From assembly GCA_028688145.1 (NCBI GenBank), contig JAQTYU010000003.1, positions 1 through 64,000 on the forward strand: a DNA stretch of 64,000 nt. Direction: 5' to 3'. Under the pieces are notes generated by a model. It saw only the letters and a list, made by a program, of their open reading frames with translations. It was not told the origin of the DNA and ran no database searches. A program made the translations under genes and the position numbers. Shown in pieces: positions 1 through 10,660 of the stretch (position 1 is the first letter of the stretch; every line of letters begins with the position of its first letter). The stretch comes from Thiotrichaceae bacterium (GTDB lineage Bacteria; Pseudomonadota; Gammaproteobacteria; Beggiatoales; Beggiatoaceae).

Positions 1-87
1 ATACAGAGGCATAGCGACTCGATATGATAAATGCTCAGCCCATTTCTTGAGTGGTATTTACCTCGCTTCTAGTCTCATTCTTTTGGC

Positions 88-345
88 TTAATAACCCTCT
101 AGTTCTTTTTGATGACACGCCCTAGCATTCTCAAGAGCACGTTCAAAGTTTTTAACCAATGACTTACATCGCTCTACCCAAGCATTAGAACGTTCTACCA
201 CGCAACTCTTTTCTAATTCTTTCCGAATGTATTCAGGATGACAGCTATTATTCAATAAGATTTCCCACTCTCTAGCTGTTTATCCCTGAAATAATCGAGA
301 TTCTGCTTGAGCATCTCAATCAAACCTACGTCATCACTCACATTT
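88..345 (-). pseudogene. IS5-type transposase remnant (C-terminal part)
   Basis: The reverse strand encodes the C-terminal part of an IS5-type DDE transposase, recognisable by VVERSNAWVERCKSLVKNFE and ending at a stop at 88-90. Against the remnant at 30130-30702 it lacks roughly 29 codons between the RKELEK and VVERSN segments, and the upstream part (VGLIEMLKQ) is out of frame. The N-terminal half and element ends are absent. It is a dead fragment marking an old insertion; the same family recurs 30 kb away. Confidence 0.8.
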
Positions 346-382
346 CGTCAGTTAAAAGCTTTTCGATTATCTTTGGGTTTAA

Positions 383-565
383 ATTGTGTTGATTGGTACG
401 AACGGTTCAGGTAAAACTAACTTCATTCGCTTTTTTGAGTTATTGGGTCAAATAATGACCGGTTCACCTGATCGAGGTTTACAAAATTATATTAGTGCTC
501 AAGGGCGAGTTGACGCTTTTTTATTTCGAGATGTTAAAAAACACAAGAATTACAAATACATTTAA
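383..565 (+). pseudogene. N-terminal fragment of an AAA/OLD-type ATPase
   Basis: About 60 codons are open, from just after a stop at 380-382 to a stop at 563-565, with no credible start codon. The peptide carries a Walker A P-loop (GTNGSGKTNFIRFFELLG), the usual opening of ABC-like AAA ATPases of the OLD/RecF/SMC-like group often found in defence genes. No Walker B or later domain follows. It directly abuts the IS5 remnant, so it is probably the stump of a gene destroyed by insertion and deletion. The exact family cannot be named from 60 residues. Confidence 0.6.
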
Positions 566-808
566 AATTTTGGTAGTGCTAAAGAACTAAGGATTTATTG
601 TAATGGTTAATAAAATAGATGATAGCCCCGATGTGATTTTCTAGCTTCTTGGTTGGAGAGAGATAAATTTTTCGCACTAAACGACTGACTCGCAGTCTCA
701 ACACAATCAGGGCAAGTCAGCATCTTAATCTCTCTCTATTTCTCCAGTTATTTTAATATCACTCCTTCTTTAGAACTGCCAGATAATTTAAATCACAGCT
801 CAGAGCTT
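566..808. other. Intergenic debris, no clear gene
   Basis: No supported gene lies here. Positions 567-597 resemble a stretch after another stop codon at about 9658-9690 (shared pattern TTTTGG-GT-CTAAA), perhaps a worn dispersed repeat. An imperfect inverted repeat (AGAGAGAT ... ATCTCTCT) lies at about 657-735. A 38-codon reverse frame (607-723) begins MLTCPDC, which hints at a zinc ribbon but is too short to call. Confidence 0.4.
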
Positions 809-1900
809 CTAAACCAGCAAAGCACGCATTTGTTCTATAAAACGGGCAGTATTGAAAGTTTGAGCTTGTGACACACAAGCTTCTTGCATTGCCAAGGCTC
901 GCGCAGGTGTTAAAGATTGCACTGCGGCTGCAAGTTGTTGAGGGGTGAAATCGGGCGGTAATAATAAACCCGTCTGCTCGGGCAAAATCGTTTCCAGCAA
1001 GCCGCCTTCCGCAACGCCAATCACAGGTTTTCCCGCTGCCATCGCTTCCACGGGCGACATGCCAAAGTCTTCCTCTTTTGCCACATAGAGCACCGCCAGC
1101 GCATTGCCCACTAAATTATGCAGAGCCTGTTCTGACAACCAGCCCGTAAACCGAATATTGGGCGCATTCGCTGCCAACTTTTTTAAATAATCCAATTGCG
1201 CCCCGCCTGATGCCACAATTAACTTTTTGTCGGGCAAGTTGAGAAACGCTTGCACAATGCTCTCCACTCGTTTCAAAGGGTCAAGCCGCGCTGTGGACAA
1301 ATAATAATCCCCTTGCCCTTGCCAAACAAAATTCTGGGTGTCGCAAGGCGGATAAACTACGCTGGCAGTTTTCCCTAAATACTTTTGAATTCTGCGTTGC
1401 ACATTTTCGGAATTAGTGACGATTTTATCCATCTGCGCCACCGCGGTTTCATAGCGCGGTTGCAAATAATCAATAAACGCTTGTAAAGCAGGACGCAAGA
1501 TACGCGGCAATTGTTGTAGATAAAAGTCGCGCTGGTCGTAAATGAAACGCGGAGGCGTGTGGCAATAATACAAATTATAGCCTTGGCGATGCTGCTGCAC
1601 TGCCAAGGGCGTGTAAAACCCACTATAAATGACTTTATCGTAAGTCTTGATAAATTCTGTGCGTTGTTGAAAGGCACTGGCTAATTTAAATTGTCGCCAC
1701 AGGGGAATGGCACTGCCTTGTTTTAAATCGTATTCATGGGAGTTTTGTGTACTGCCTTGCACGAAAGGATGGGGCAGGCGGGCAAACCCATAACCTAAAT
1801 CTGCGGCTAAATGCTGTGCCAGCACACTGCACAGTTTGCCACCGCCATCTGCCGATTCATAATAATCATGCAAAATCAGGGTATTCAGTTGCTTATACAC
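809..1900 (-). CDS. Glycosyltransferase family 4
   Basis: A 363-residue GT-B glycosyltransferase (GT4/group 1), expected to move a sugar from a nucleotide-sugar to a growing glycan on the cytoplasmic side of the membrane. The N-terminal half has the glycine-rich acceptor-side loop (ADGGGK, about 18-22). The C-terminal half has STARLDPLKR (202-211) and the EX7E motif (E277 and E285) in EDFGMSPVEA. It starts at GTG (1898-1900), overlapping the stop of the upstream GGDEF gene by 8 bp, so it is probably translationally coupled and last in the signalling operon. That context suggests c-di-GMP-linked polysaccharide synthesis, which is inference. Donor and acceptor are unknown. Confidence 0.85.
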   Translation of the reverse strand: MYKQLNTLILHDYYESADGGGKLCSVLAQHLAADLGYGFARLPHPFVQGSTQNSHEYDLKQGSAIPLWRQFKLASAFQQRTEFIKTYDKVIYSGFYTPLAVQQHRQGYNLYYCHTPPRFIYDQRDFYLQQLPRILRPALQAFIDYLQPRYETAVAQMDKIVTNSENVQRRIQKYLGKTASVVYPPCDTQNFVWQGQGDYYLSTARLDPLKRVESIVQAFLNLPDKKLIVASGGAQLDYLKKLAANAPNIRFTGWLSEQALHNLVGNALAVLYVAKEEDFGMSPVEAMAAGKPVIGVAEGGLLETILPEQTGLLLPPDFTPQQLAAAVQSLTPARALAMQEACVSQAQTFNTARFIEQMRALLV

Positions 1901-3572
1901 TCAGCGTCAAATCAGAGAAAATGTAATAAGCATTTTTACCTGTTTCTTTGGCTAGGAACAAGGCGACATCTGCCTGTTGCAGCAAAATACCGACACGTTG
2001 ATCGGCGGTTTTGTCTTCACAATTTTCATTAGGATACAGGCTGATCCCAATATTGCAATCCAATCGCAGCGCGTGCCCATTGCTGATGATGGGGGTTTCC
2101 AAGCTCATGAAGATTTTTTCAGCCACCAGTCGTGCATCATAATCTTGTTGTACGTTCCCTAACAAAATCATGAATTCATCGCCTTCGAGTCGCGATAAGT
2201 GATCGCCTTCAGATAAACAACTGCGCAGGCGTTTTGCAACTTCGCATAAACATTCATCGCCTGCATCAAAACCCAATAATTCGTTCACGGATTTAAAATC
2301 TTCTAAATCAAGATATAACACTGCAAACTTTTCTTCTTGGTGACAACTGCGACTGATATATTCATGAAATAACAAACGGTTGGGTAACTCTGTCAAAGTG
2401 TCATAATGGGTTAATAAGCGCATCCGCTCATCATCAGGATGCAAAGCACTGATGTCTGAATACACTGCCACATAATAAACAATCTCATGATGTTCGCCGC
2501 GCACCGCGCTCATCGATAACCACACATTATAGTTTTCACCATTTTTGCGCTGATTACAAATTTCACCGCGCCAACGCCCAGTTTCACGGGTGGTTTCCCA
2601 AATATGTGTATAAAATTCCGTTTCATATTGATCTGATTTTAAAAATCGCGGATTTTTATCTAACACTTCGTTATAGCTATAGCCTGTCGCCAACAGAAAA
2701 GCTTGATTGACATCGATAATTCGCCCTTCGGCATTGGTGATCATGATGCCATCAGACGTGGTTTCAAAAACTTTAGTGGCAATCCGTTGTTTGAGCCGTG
2801 CGCGTTTGCGTTCGGTAATATCCTCAATCATTTGAATGACAAATTGCGGTTCACTTTCACTATTCCGCACTAAAGAGGTGGTAATTCTCGCCCATGCCAT
2901 GCTGCTTTTAGGACAGAAAAAGTATTTTTCCATTTGGTAAAAATTGCGTTCACCTTGCAATAATTGCTGATGAAATTCTTTTTCAATCACGGTGTCTGCG
3001 GGATAAAAATGTTTGTAAAACCCACTGCCGCACAGTTCAGCATCTGCCTGACCTAAGAGACTTTGCAACATCGGATTACTGCTGATCAGTAAGCCGTCTA
3101 AACTCACCAAGGCAATCCCCATAGCCGCCTGTTCAAAAATACCTCTGAAACGGGCTTCACTGCGCTTTAAGGCTGCCTCAGCACGCCGCGCTTTGAGAAT
3201 CACTTGCACACGGTGGCGTAACACCGTCCAATGCACAGGCTTGGTAATATATTCCACCGCGCCGGCTTCAAAGGCTTTGTCCACCGAACCTTCATCGTCT
3301 AATGAGGTAATCATCACCACGGGCACATCAAGAGCTGCGTCTAATTGCTTAAGTTTGGCGCAGGCAGTGAAACCGTCCATCACGGGCATCGATGCATCCA
3401 GCAAGACTAAATCAGGCAGGCAGCTTTCAAAACATTCTAAGGCTTGCTGTCCATTATGGGCTTGAACAACTTCATAGCCTTGTTCTTCAAGCAAGTTTTG
3501 CAGCATTTCCCGCATGAAAACATCATCATCGACGACCAGCACAAGGGGGGATTTTTCACTGTCGTTAAACAT
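1893..3572 (-). CDS. Response regulator with PAS-PAS-GGDEF output
   Basis: A cytosolic response regulator of about 559 residues. Order: receiver (about 8-125; acidic pocket VDDD and phospho-acceptor Asp in LLDASMP), PAS (about 135-260), PAS (about 270-390), GGDEF (about 400-555). The GGDEF signature reads EGDEF, with Glu in place of the first Gly, so diguanylate cyclase activity is likely but uncertain; no EAL domain follows. The ATG at 3570-3572 is chosen because GGAGAA lies 8 nt upstream and overlaps the kinase stop by 8 bp; a start 7 codons earlier has no such site. Position behind a hybrid kinase with an HPt domain suggests that kinase phosphorylates it. Confidence 0.88.
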   Translation of the reverse strand: MFNDSEKSPLVLVVDDDVFMREMLQNLLEEQGYEVVQAHNGQQALECFESCLPDLVLLDASMPVMDGFTACAKLKQLDAALDVPVVMITSLDDEGSVDKAFEAGAVEYITKPVHWTVLRHRVQVILKARRAEAALKRSEARFRGIFEQAAMGIALVSLDGLLISSNPMLQSLLGQADAELCGSGFYKHFYPADTVIEKEFHQQLLQGERNFYQMEKYFFCPKSSMAWARITTSLVRNSESEPQFVIQMIEDITERKRARLKQRIATKVFETTSDGIMITNAEGRIIDVNQAFLLATGYSYNEVLDKNPRFLKSDQYETEFYTHIWETTRETGRWRGEICNQRKNGENYNVWLSMSAVRGEHHEIVYYVAVYSDISALHPDDERMRLLTHYDTLTELPNRLLFHEYISRSCHQEEKFAVLYLDLEDFKSVNELLGFDAGDECLCEVAKRLRSCLSEGDHLSRLEGDEFMILLGNVQQDYDARLVAEKIFMSLETPIISNGHALRLDCNIGISLYPNENCEDKTADQRVGILLQQADVALFLAKETGKNAYYIFSDLTLSV

Positions 3573-6500
3573 GTTTAAAGTTCTCCAAGGCAAGCAATAA
3601 CTGCTGTCCTTCGTTTTCTAAGCTTGAAACCAAGCGTGTTGCTTCAGGAAATGCACCAATGCGACTGAATGCTTCTAACTGCATACAAATGTCAGCCATT
3701 TTTTTCGCGCCCAAATTGGCAGCACTACCTTTCAGCTTGTGCGCCGCTTGAAATAAGGCATGACTGTCTTGCTGACTTAGGGCTTGATTAATCGTGGTCA
3801 GATAATGTGGATATTCTTGAATGAAAATATCCAGTAACCAATCAATGCTACGCCCGCTTAATTCTTTACGAAGGCGTTCTAATACGGTGATGTCTAAAGT
3901 TAATAGTTTGGGAGTCGCAAGCTTGGGAGTTGTGAAGTCATTTGTTGGCATTATATTCGTGGTATCGATCATAAAATTATAGTTTTGAGAAGAAAGCGTC
4001 ATGGCATGTAATGATTTTTCAACCACCCAATGGCTGAGCGTTTTCCGTAACGCTTCTGATTTAATGGGTTTTGTAAGGTAATCATCCATTCCCGCCGCAA
4101 GACAACGTTCTCTATCACCTGCCATCGCATTGGCAGTGAGGGCAATAATAGGAATATGAGGTTGTTCATCGCTGTAGAACTCACGTTGACGTATGGCACG
4201 GCTGGTCGCAAATCCATCCATTTCAGGCATATAGCAATCCATTAAAATCAGGTCATATTGACCGTGTTGCATCATGAGTTCTAAGGCTTGTTTACCATTT
4301 TCGGCAACGGCAACCACACAGCCCATTTGCGTTAGCATATCTCTGACGACCATTTGATTAATTATATTATCTTCAACCACTAAAACTTGATAACTGGGAA
4401 AATTTTTATCTGCATCAAGGGGATCAGGGAGACGCATACCACTGAAATTATTTTCCCCAACACTGCTCATGATATTACATAACGCGCCGTAAAACTTAGT
4501 TTGCGTCAAGGGTTTAGTAATACAAAACTCGAGTAGATGCTGATCATTATCATAATTATCATAGACAGAAGTCATTAAAATTAAAGGGGTGTTTTTTAAT
4601 AAATCATCTTGTTTAATTTGATAGGCAATGTCTAAACATTTAAAACTCAAAAAGCTGCAATTGATAAAGACCACATCATAAGTTTGATTGCGTAATGCCG
4701 CATGGCGCATCCGCTTTAAGGCAAGGCTAATATTTTCAACCGCCTCACAATATAAGCCCCACACTCGAATTTGTTCAAGCATAATCTCACGACTGCGCAG
4801 ATCATTATCCACCAACAAAATTTTCATTGACTGAATCGAGGGTGGAAATGTCAACGGCGCGATTGCTTCTGATTTTAACACTTTGCGGAAAGGCAAGATA
4901 ATTGTAAAACTGGTGCCCACGCCTTCGGTGCTGGTGAAATATATTTTCCCGTTCATCATTTTCACTAAACGCTCCACAATCACCAAGCCTAAGCCTGTGC
5001 CGCCATAACGGCGCGTGGTGGAACTGTCCGCTTGTGAAAAAGGTTTAAACAAGTTTTTGCTCGCCGCCTGACTGATGCCGATACCTGTGTCGGCAATGCT
5101 GAATTGCACTTGACTGCTGTCGGCATTTTCCTGAAACATACTCACTTTTAAAGTGACACTGCCTTGCAGGGTGAATTTAATCGCATTGCTTAACAAATTG
5201 CTTAACACTTGGCGCAAACGTGCGGGATCACCCGAAACTAAAGTCGGAATTTTAGGAATTAAACATAATAATTCCAATCCCTTACTATGCGTGTTGGCGA
5301 CAAATAAGCTGATAATTTCTTCTAATAATTTCGGTAAATTAAATTCAATATCTTCAATAATCAGTTTTCCCGCCTCAATTTTTGAGAAGTCGAGAATATC
5401 ATTGATAATGGTTAGTAAATTTTCCCCAGAACTGCGAATAGTTTCCGCATAAGAAAATTGTTGAGTCGTTAACGTCGTTTTTAACAATAAGTCCGTCATT
5501 CCAATCACGCCATTCATGGGTGTACGAATTTCATGGCTCATGGTGGCGAGAAAATCGCTTTTTGCCAAATTGGCAGCCTCGGCAGCATCACGCGCCTCGC
5601 GCAATTCCACTGCACTTTTATAAGCCGCCTGTTCCGCTTGTTGACGCACCATAGTGCTACGAATACTATCGCCAATCGCACGCAGTAACAAACTTTCATG
5701 GGTTGACCATTCGCGTTCCCGCTGACAATCATCAACCCCAATAAATCCCCAAAACTTGCCATCCAGATGAATGGGCACTAATAACAACGAAATAATACCT
5801 TTCTGTTTTAAAATTTCGCGCTCAGGGCTGGGAAAGCTGTCGGTGTTACCTTTTTTAATTTCACCACGAAACATCGGGGCATACCACTCAGCAAGATGCG
5901 ATTGATATGCCAAGTTTTGTAAATGGGCGTGATCCACATAAAGCCGCTGTTTGGGCGCATTCCATTCAAAACGCTGGCTCATCGTACATTGTTGCAATGC
6001 AGGATCGGCATGGTTTTCAAAAATATAGGCACGATCTACATTGATTAAAAGGCTGACAGTTTCTAAAGCATGGCGAATCGCGTGCTCATAATCCAAAGTG
6101 GTCAGTAATTTCTGGGTAATATTGGCAATGCCTTCTAAAATCCGATCCCGTTCCTGAATACTACGCTCTGCGGCTTTGCGCTTGCTGATGTCGCGCCCCA
6201 CTGCGAGCACGGTTTGCCTGCCTTCCAGCTCGAATAATTGCCAATTCATTTCAATCGCAAGATTTTGCCCGTCGGCGCGCAGTAAATCACATTCAAAAAG
6301 TGTATGTTGTTCGACCAGCAGCGTTTTTAAATGCTGACTAATCACCCCGATACTGGCGGTGGGTAACAGGTCTAATAAAGATAGTTTCATTAAACTTTCA
6401 CGGCTGCGCGACAAATAGGTGCAGGCAATATCATTGACTTCAATAAAGACTTCGGGCAAACCTAACTCATTCAATGGCAATACAAAAATTGCATCATTAC

Positions 6501-8001
6501 TGCTATTAAACAAGCGGCGATAACGTTCTTCGCTGTGTTTGCGTTGGGTAATGTCGGTAATGCAGCAGAAAATAAAATCTTCGCCACGCAATTGGTCGCG
6601 GTATAAAGTTTTTTTCACCAGAATGCTGTGCAATTGCTGATTCGCATCAATCAACGGTTGTTCATAAGTCACTTCTTGACCTGTGGTGAAAATTTCTTCA
6701 TCTTGCTGCCAACACTGCGTTGCCACGTCCTCATTGGGCACCATGTCATAATCGGTTTTCCCAAGCAGAAACTCGCGCGAATAGGCTGTTAATTCACAAA
6801 AGGTATTATTGAAAAAATGCCAGCGATGTTGTCGATCTTTTAATAAAATTGCCAGCGGCAAAGCGTTGATAATTTGTTCGAGCGAACTGCGCGCCTCTTC
6901 TAAAATTTTTTCATTTTGTTTGTAGGCAGTAATATCCACATACGTGCCTAACATGCGATACGGTATGCCATCAGGTTGGCGCAGCGCGGCTCCACGATCT
7001 AAAACCCAAAGATAATGCCCGCGTTTATGTTGCACACGATAGACACTTTCATAACGCAAGGTATGATTTTTTAGATGAGTTTCTAAATCATTCATCACAA
7101 TCGGCAAATCGTCGGGATGAATATGGCGTTGCCAATCGATGAGCTGATTGCCAATTTCATAAGAGCTATAACCCAGCATCCGCTTCCAATGCGCAGAAAA
7201 GAATATTTGTTGCTTTTCAAGATTCCAATCCCACACCCCATGATTCACTCCGCGCATCGCGAGATCAAAACGTTCTTCGCGGCGGCGTAAGGTCTCTTCT
7301 ACTAATTTACGGGTGTTGATGTTTTCGATCAGAATCAGGAAATAACACGCCTGTTGCTGTGCGTCATCAAGCGTGGAAATCGTGACTTGACCCCACAGCG
7401 AATGTTGATCTTTATGCAAATAACGTTTTTCAAGCTGATAAAAATGATGTTTGCGCTGTACCAAACTGTCAAATTGTGCCTGTTCAAAAGTCGTGTCTTC
7501 AGGATGGGTAATTTTTTTAAATCCTAACTGTTGCAGTTCGGATAATTCATAGCCTAACATCTGGGAAAAAGCGGTATTAATGCTGAGTGGATAGCCAGTT
7601 AAATCCGTAATCACTGCGGCAAACGGCAAATGGGTGAGTAAATGATGATATGCTGTAATTTCTATGGGTATTTCAATGAGATGTGCGGTGAGGTAGAGGC
7701 GAGCACTGGCAAGATGCACATTGATTTCCCATTGTACCCATTGATAGCCCTTATTGAGGATTTGATAACGCAAATTGAGCTGTTGGCTCATAATTGCGCC
7801 ATCCATCAGGGCTTGCAATGCCGCGCTGAGTGCCACTTGATCAGTGGGATGTACATAGCAAAAGACTGAGGCGGGAAGCACATCATTAGCAAAAACCGCT
7901 TGCCATGCAGGATTATGAGCCACCCATTGTGTTTCAAAATCTAAAACACTGAGTAAGCTTGTGCTTTGCATGAAAAAATCATTCATTGCAGCGTGCGCCA
8001 T
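3565..8001 (-). CDS. Multi-PAS hybrid histidine kinase (BarA/ArcB-like layout)
   Basis: A 1478-residue sensor kinase without an obvious membrane segment. Order: five PAS domains (about 12-620), GAF (about 635-800), HisKA with catalytic His in [11 protein letters not shown] (about 840), HATPase_c with DTGIGI and GTGLGL (about 935-1055), a first receiver (about 1075-1190), a second receiver (about 1215-1335; Asp in [14 protein letters not shown]) and HPt (about 1385-1470; His in [13 protein letters not shown]). The first receiver reads VVFINCSF where the phosphorylated Asp belongs, so it looks like a pseudo-receiver. Family knowledge predicts His-Asp-His-Asp relay to the co-transcribed GGDEF regulator. 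Signal unknown. The first ATG has no strong ribosome site; ATGs at codons 6 and 11 are alternatives. Confidence 0.92.
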   Translation of the reverse strand: MAHAAMNDFFMQSTSLLSVLDFETQWVAHNPAWQAVFANDVLPASVFCYVHPTDQVALSAALQALMDGAIMSQQLNLRYQILNKGYQWVQWEINVHLASARLYLTAHLIEIPIEITAYHHLLTHLPFAAVITDLTGYPLSINTAFSQMLGYELSELQQLGFKKITHPEDTTFEQAQFDSLVQRKHHFYQLEKRYLHKDQHSLWGQVTISTLDDAQQQACYFLILIENINTRKLVEETLRRREERFDLAMRGVNHGVWDWNLEKQQIFFSAHWKRMLGYSSYEIGNQLIDWQRHIHPDDLPIVMNDLETHLKNHTLRYESVYRVQHKRGHYLWVLDRGAALRQPDGIPYRMLGTYVDITAYKQNEKILEEARSSLEQIINALPLAILLKDRQHRWHFFNNTFCELTAYSREFLLGKTDYDMVPNEDVATQCWQQDEEIFTTGQEVTYEQPLIDANQQLHSILVKKTLYRDQLRGEDFIFCCITDITQRKHSEERYRRLFNSSNDAIFVLPLNELGLPEVFIEVNDIACTYLSRSRESLMKLSLLDLLPTASIGVISQHLKTLLVEQHTLFECDLLRADGQNLAIEMNWQLFELEGRQTVLAVGRDISKRKAAERSIQERDRILEGIANITQKLLTTLDYEHAIRHALETVSLLINVDRAYIFENHADPALQQCTMSQRFEWNAPKQRLYVDHAHLQNLAYQSHLAEWYAPMFRGEIKKGNTDSFPSPEREILKQKGIISLLLVPIHLDGKFWGFIGVDDCQREREWSTHESLLLRAIGDSIRSTMVRQQAEQAAYKSAVELREARDAAEAANLAKSDFLATMSHEIRTPMNGVIGMTDLLLKTTLTTQQFSYAETIRSSGENLLTIINDILDFSKIEAGKLIIEDIEFNLPKLLEEIISLFVANTHSKGLELLCLIPKIPTLVSGDPARLRQVLSNLLSNAIKFTLQGSVTLKVSMFQENADSSQVQFSIADTGIGISQAASKNLFKPFSQADSSTTRRYGGTGLGLVIVERLVKMMNGKIYFTSTEGVGTSFTIILPFRKVLKSEAIAPLTFPPSIQSMKILLVDNDLRSREIMLEQIRVWGLYCEAVENISLALKRMRHAALRNQTYDVVFINCSFLSFKCLDIAYQIKQDDLLKNTPLILMTSVYDNYDNDQHLLEFCITKPLTQTKFYGALCNIMSSVGENNFSGMRLPDPLDADKNFPSYQVLVVEDNIINQMVVRDMLTQMGCVVAVAENGKQALELMMQHGQYDLILMDCYMPEMDGFATSRAIRQREFYSDEQPHIPIIALTANAMAGDRERCLAAGMDDYLTKPIKSEALRKTLSHWVVEKSLHAMTLSSQNYNFMIDTTNIMPTNDFTTPKLATPKLLTLDITVLERLRKELSGRSIDWLLDIFIQEYPHYLTTINQALSQQDSHALFQAAHKLKGSAANLGAKKMADICMQLEAFSRIGAFPEATRLVSSLENEGQQLLLALENFKHV

Positions 8002-8260
8002 CGTTTTGCAAAGTTATGTGCCTAAGCGTTGAGTAAGCAGATTTCGGAAGGGAAGAACTTTATCTAAAGCATAAGCAAAACAGCCACTCTTGTATATCTA
8101 TTTTTGAAAAACAGAGTATTTAGCTTAATCATGATAAAACAGCAGATTAGCGAACAATTAACCTATAAGATAATAGGATATTTTATGTTTTTCCCTGCTG
8201 GCTAACAAAACAGAAAATGATAACTTAGATAAGCCTCAGATAACATAGTTTTATTGTAGG

Positions 8261-8295
8261 GTTTACATGACGTAAACGCTTAAGGTTGCTATACT
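8261..8295 (+). promoter_or_regulatory. Probable tsaD promoter with inverted repeat over the -35
   Basis: An extended -10 (TGC-TATACT, box at 8290-8295) lies 17 bp after ATGACG (8267-8272; four of six matches to the -35 consensus), about 35 bp before the tsaD start. The -35 sits inside the inverted repeat GTTTAC-N5-GTAAAC (8261-8277), which could be an operator. The rest of the 8002-8329 divergent region holds no gene; a leftward promoter for the kinase operon must also lie here but was not resolved. Confidence 0.5.
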
Positions 8296-8329
8296 TTTCT
8301 GATCTGTCTGAATTGAAATGGAAAAAGAT

Positions 8330-9361
8330 ATGCGCGTACTAGGAATTGAAACCTCTTGTGATGAAACGGGTGTGGCTGTTTATGATTTGGAACAAGGCTT
8401 ATTAGGTCACTGCTTATACAGTCAAGTTGAGCTTCATGCACAATATGGCGGTGTCGTTCCTGAATTGGCTTCACGGGATCATATTCGTAAGATTTTACCC
8501 TTGGTACGCGAAGTTTTAACCACCACCGCAACCACCCCACAACAGTTAGATGGCATTGCTTACACCGCAGGCCCCGGTTTGGTCGGGGCATTATTGGTCG
8601 GGGCAGCGGTTGGGCGCAGTTTGGCATGGAGCTATGATGTGCCTGCCATCGGCGTGCACCACTTGGAAGGGCATTTATTGGCGGCAATGCTCGAAGACCC
8701 CGCGCCGAAATTTCCCTTTCTTTCGCTGTTAGTTTCAGGTGGACATACCCAATTAATCAAAGTGTTAGGTTTAGGGCAGTATCAAATCCTTGGCGAGTCG
8801 GTGGATGATGCGGCGGGCGAGGCATTTGATAAAACCGCTAAATTATTGGGTTTGGGTTATCCCGGTGGTGCAGTGTTGGCAAATTTAGCCACCCACGGCG
8901 ATCCGAAACGTTTCACGTTCCCGCGCCCTATGGTGAATCGTCAAGGTTTAGATTTTAGCTTCAGCGGTTTGAAAACGCAGGTCATGACCACATGGAAAGC
9001 GCAAGCTTCGCAAGATGAACAAACTCGTGCCGATGTTGCCCGCGCCTTTGAAGATGCAGTTGTCGATACTTTAGTGATTAAATGCCGCCGTGCGTTGCAG
9101 CAAACCCATTTAACCCGTTTGGTGATTGCGGGCGGGGTGGGTGCAAATCAACGTTTACGTCAACAGTTGTCTGCTCTTGCGAATAGCCTGAAAGTGAAAG
9201 TATTTTATCCTCGTCCCGAATTTTGCACGGATAACGGGGCGATGATCGCCTATGCTGGCTGTTGTCGTTTGGCGGCGGGCGAGCGGGCCAGTTTGGGATT
9301 TAATGCAACACCGCGTTGGGCATTACACAACTTACAAATTCCAAGGACGGCGACAAAATGA
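8330..9361 (+). CDS. tsaD: tRNA N6-adenosine threonylcarbamoyltransferase TsaD
   Basis: TsaD transfers threonylcarbamoyl from TC-AMP to A37 of ANN-decoding tRNAs, working in the cytoplasm with TsaB and TsaE. The sequence has the ASKHA-type start [11 protein letters not shown], the metal-binding HLEGH (about residues 107-111), SGGHT, and the late [10 protein letters not shown] and [10 protein letters not shown] motifs. Length (343 residues) is normal. The ATG at 8330 is preferred over one at 8318 because GGAAAAAG precedes it and family members begin at MRVLGIETS. The stop overlaps the next gene's ATG as ATGA, so the two are coupled. Confidence 0.96.
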   Translation: MRVLGIETSCDETGVAVYDLEQGLLGHCLYSQVELHAQYGGVVPELASRDHIRKILPLVREVLTTTATTPQQLDGIAYTAGPGLVGALLVGAAVGRSLAWSYDVPAIGVHHLEGHLLAAMLEDPAPKFPFLSLLVSGGHTQLIKVLGLGQYQILGESVDDAAGEAFDKTAKLLGLGYPGGAVLANLATHGDPKRFTFPRPMVNRQGLDFSFSGLKTQVMTTWKAQASQDEQTRADVARAFEDAVVDTLVIKCRRALQQTHLTRLVIAGGVGANQRLRQQLSALANSLKVKVFYPRPEFCTDNGAMIAYAGCCRLAAGERASLGFNATPRWALHNLQIPRTATK

Positions 9362-9654
9362 AATCGCAAGACCTCTGGAGGATGGTTTGCCTGACATTGA
9401 CGCTGATGATATGCAGTTTGAGCTGTGTTGCCGCCGCAAAATTACATCAAGGTAAGGTTAAGTGGTTTAATCCACATTCAGGCTTCGGTTTTATCAAACC
9501 TGCCGATCCTGATGAAGCCGAGCAAATCTTTTTTCATATCAGCATGATTGAAGGCGTTTCTAAAGTCGTGCGTAAAGGACAAGCGGTTTCTTATGAAGTG
9601 ATTCAAAAAAATAATAAATTGGAAGCAGTGCGGGTGTTGCTTGATCCCAATTGA
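9358..9654 (+). CDS. Cold-shock-domain protein with N-terminal export or anchor signal
   Basis: A 98-residue protein with a complete cold-shock domain: RNP1 [12 protein letters not shown] (35-46) and RNP2 IFFHIS (57-62). Such domains bind single-stranded nucleic acid and are normally cytoplasmic. Here the domain follows a basic start and a hydrophobic stretch (about 9-24, rich in L, T, M, C) ending in AAA, which looks like a Sec signal peptide or membrane anchor. The ATG at 9358 has AAGGA 10 nt upstream and overlaps the tsaD stop by 4 bp. An internal Met17 has no ribosome site and would still leave a partly hydrophobic leader. Cys11, Cys19 and Cys23 do not form a proper lipobox. Confidence 0.85.
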   Translation: MKSQDLWRMVCLTLTLMICSLSCVAAAKLHQGKVKWFNPHSGFGFIKPADPDEAEQIFFHISMIEGVSKVVRKGQAVSYEVIQKNNKLEAVRVLLDPN

Positions 9655-9864
9655 AAGTTTTGGCGGTACTAAATAGCTAAAGATTTTAGGGTGTTAAAGC
9701 GAGCGGAAAATAAGGCCGTCATCTTTGTAAAGTCCGTTGATTCTGAATGATTACCCAAAGTACATGATTATCAGCTTATAATGACTTACGCGTTAAGTAG
9801 TCCTAAAAACGTGGTCGTAATGAAGCCTTATTTTGAAGTCAATTTTTCACCAAAGGAGCTTATT

Positions 9865-10617
9865 ATGTTTAAAAAAATAATATTTTTAATGGGTTTATTA
9901 TCAAACCTTGCTTATGCCGATGAAATACACGTTGGCTGTGTCAGCAATTTCATGGCAACAGCAGAAGAAATTGCACACTTATTTGAAAAAACTGCCCAAC
10001 ACAGCGTTAAATTAGTTTCCAGTTCATCGGGAAAACTGGCAAAGGCAGCGCGAGAAACCCAAGATTTTGAAGTGATTTTACTGGGTGATTTGAAAATTGC
10101 ACAAGATTTGGATGCTGCTGGTTTTGTCGCAAAAGACTCACGCTTTACCTATTCGATTGGGAAACTTGCCTTATGGAGCAAAAATTCCAATTTGATCGAT
10201 AAAAAAGGCGACATTTTGCGCACAGAAAAATTCGAGCATATTATTTTTCCAAATGTGTATGAAACAGCTTATGGGATTGCCGCTAAGAAAATTTTAGAAG
10301 AGATGGGCATTTGGGCTAGGTTAGAAACCAAGGCTATTTTTGCACCGAATGTGGCAGATGCACGGGATATGATTGCAGCAGAGAAAGCAGAATTGGGTTT
10401 CACTGCCCTGTCTTTATTGAACCCGCAAAAGAAGATTGAAGGTTCGGTGTGGATTGTGCCACAAAAACTGTACTCACCGATTGAACAACAAGCCGTTTTA
10501 TTGAAGTTTGCTGAAAATAAACCCGCTGCTCGGGCATTTATCGATTTTTTGAAAACGCCACAAGCCCAGAATATTATCGAAAAATATAGTTATAGCGTGC
10601 CTGTTCGTAAGCCCTAA
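9865..10617 (+). CDS. ModA-like periplasmic substrate-binding protein
   Basis: A 250-residue periplasmic binding protein of the molybdate (ModA) family. The signal peptide MFKKIIFLMGLLSNLAYA is followed by the ModA pattern (VSNFMATAEEIA, SSSSGKLAKA, a late PIEQQAVLL). It is clearly diverged from the canonical ModA at 60027-60791: the early NF-S-TAEQ segment and the central SSAPYG segment are replaced (FMATAEE, YETAYG). It could bind molybdate, tungstate or another oxyanion. The ATG at 9865 follows AAGGAG by 7 nt, whereas a longer frame from 9781 would bury the signal peptide. It converges with modC. A TATAAT at 9777-9782 may be its -10, without a good -35. Confidence 0.85.
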   Translation: MFKKIIFLMGLLSNLAYADEIHVGCVSNFMATAEEIAHLFEKTAQHSVKLVSSSSGKLAKAARETQDFEVILLGDLKIAQDLDAAGFVAKDSRFTYSIGKLALWSKNSNLIDKKGDILRTEKFEHIIFPNVYETAYGIAAKKILEEMGIWARLETKAIFAPNVADARDMIAAEKAELGFTALSLLNPQKKIEGSVWIVPQKLYSPIEQQAVLLKFAENKPAARAFIDFLKTPQAQNIIEKYSYSVPVRKP

Positions 10618-10628
10618 ACTATACGAGC

Positions 10629-10657
10629 GTTCGATTTAAAAAACTCGAACACCTGTT
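10629..10657. terminator. Putative terminator between convergent genes
   Basis: The hairpin arms GTTCGA (10629-10634) and TCGAAC (10645-10650) are followed by ACCTGTTTTTT. It lies between the convergent ModA-like gene and modC. The stem is short, so strength is doubtful. Confidence 0.45.
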
Positions 10658-10660
10658 TTT

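Noticed and set aside
607..723. 38-codon reverse frame beginning MLTCPDC
   Set aside because: A CPxC pair alone is not enough to call a zinc-ribbon or IS1-type protein, and the region is full of debris.
8289..8687. 132-codon reverse frame over the start of tsaD
   Set aside because: It lies wholly opposite a certain gene, has no ribosome site or domain, and its composition reflects the tsaD codons.
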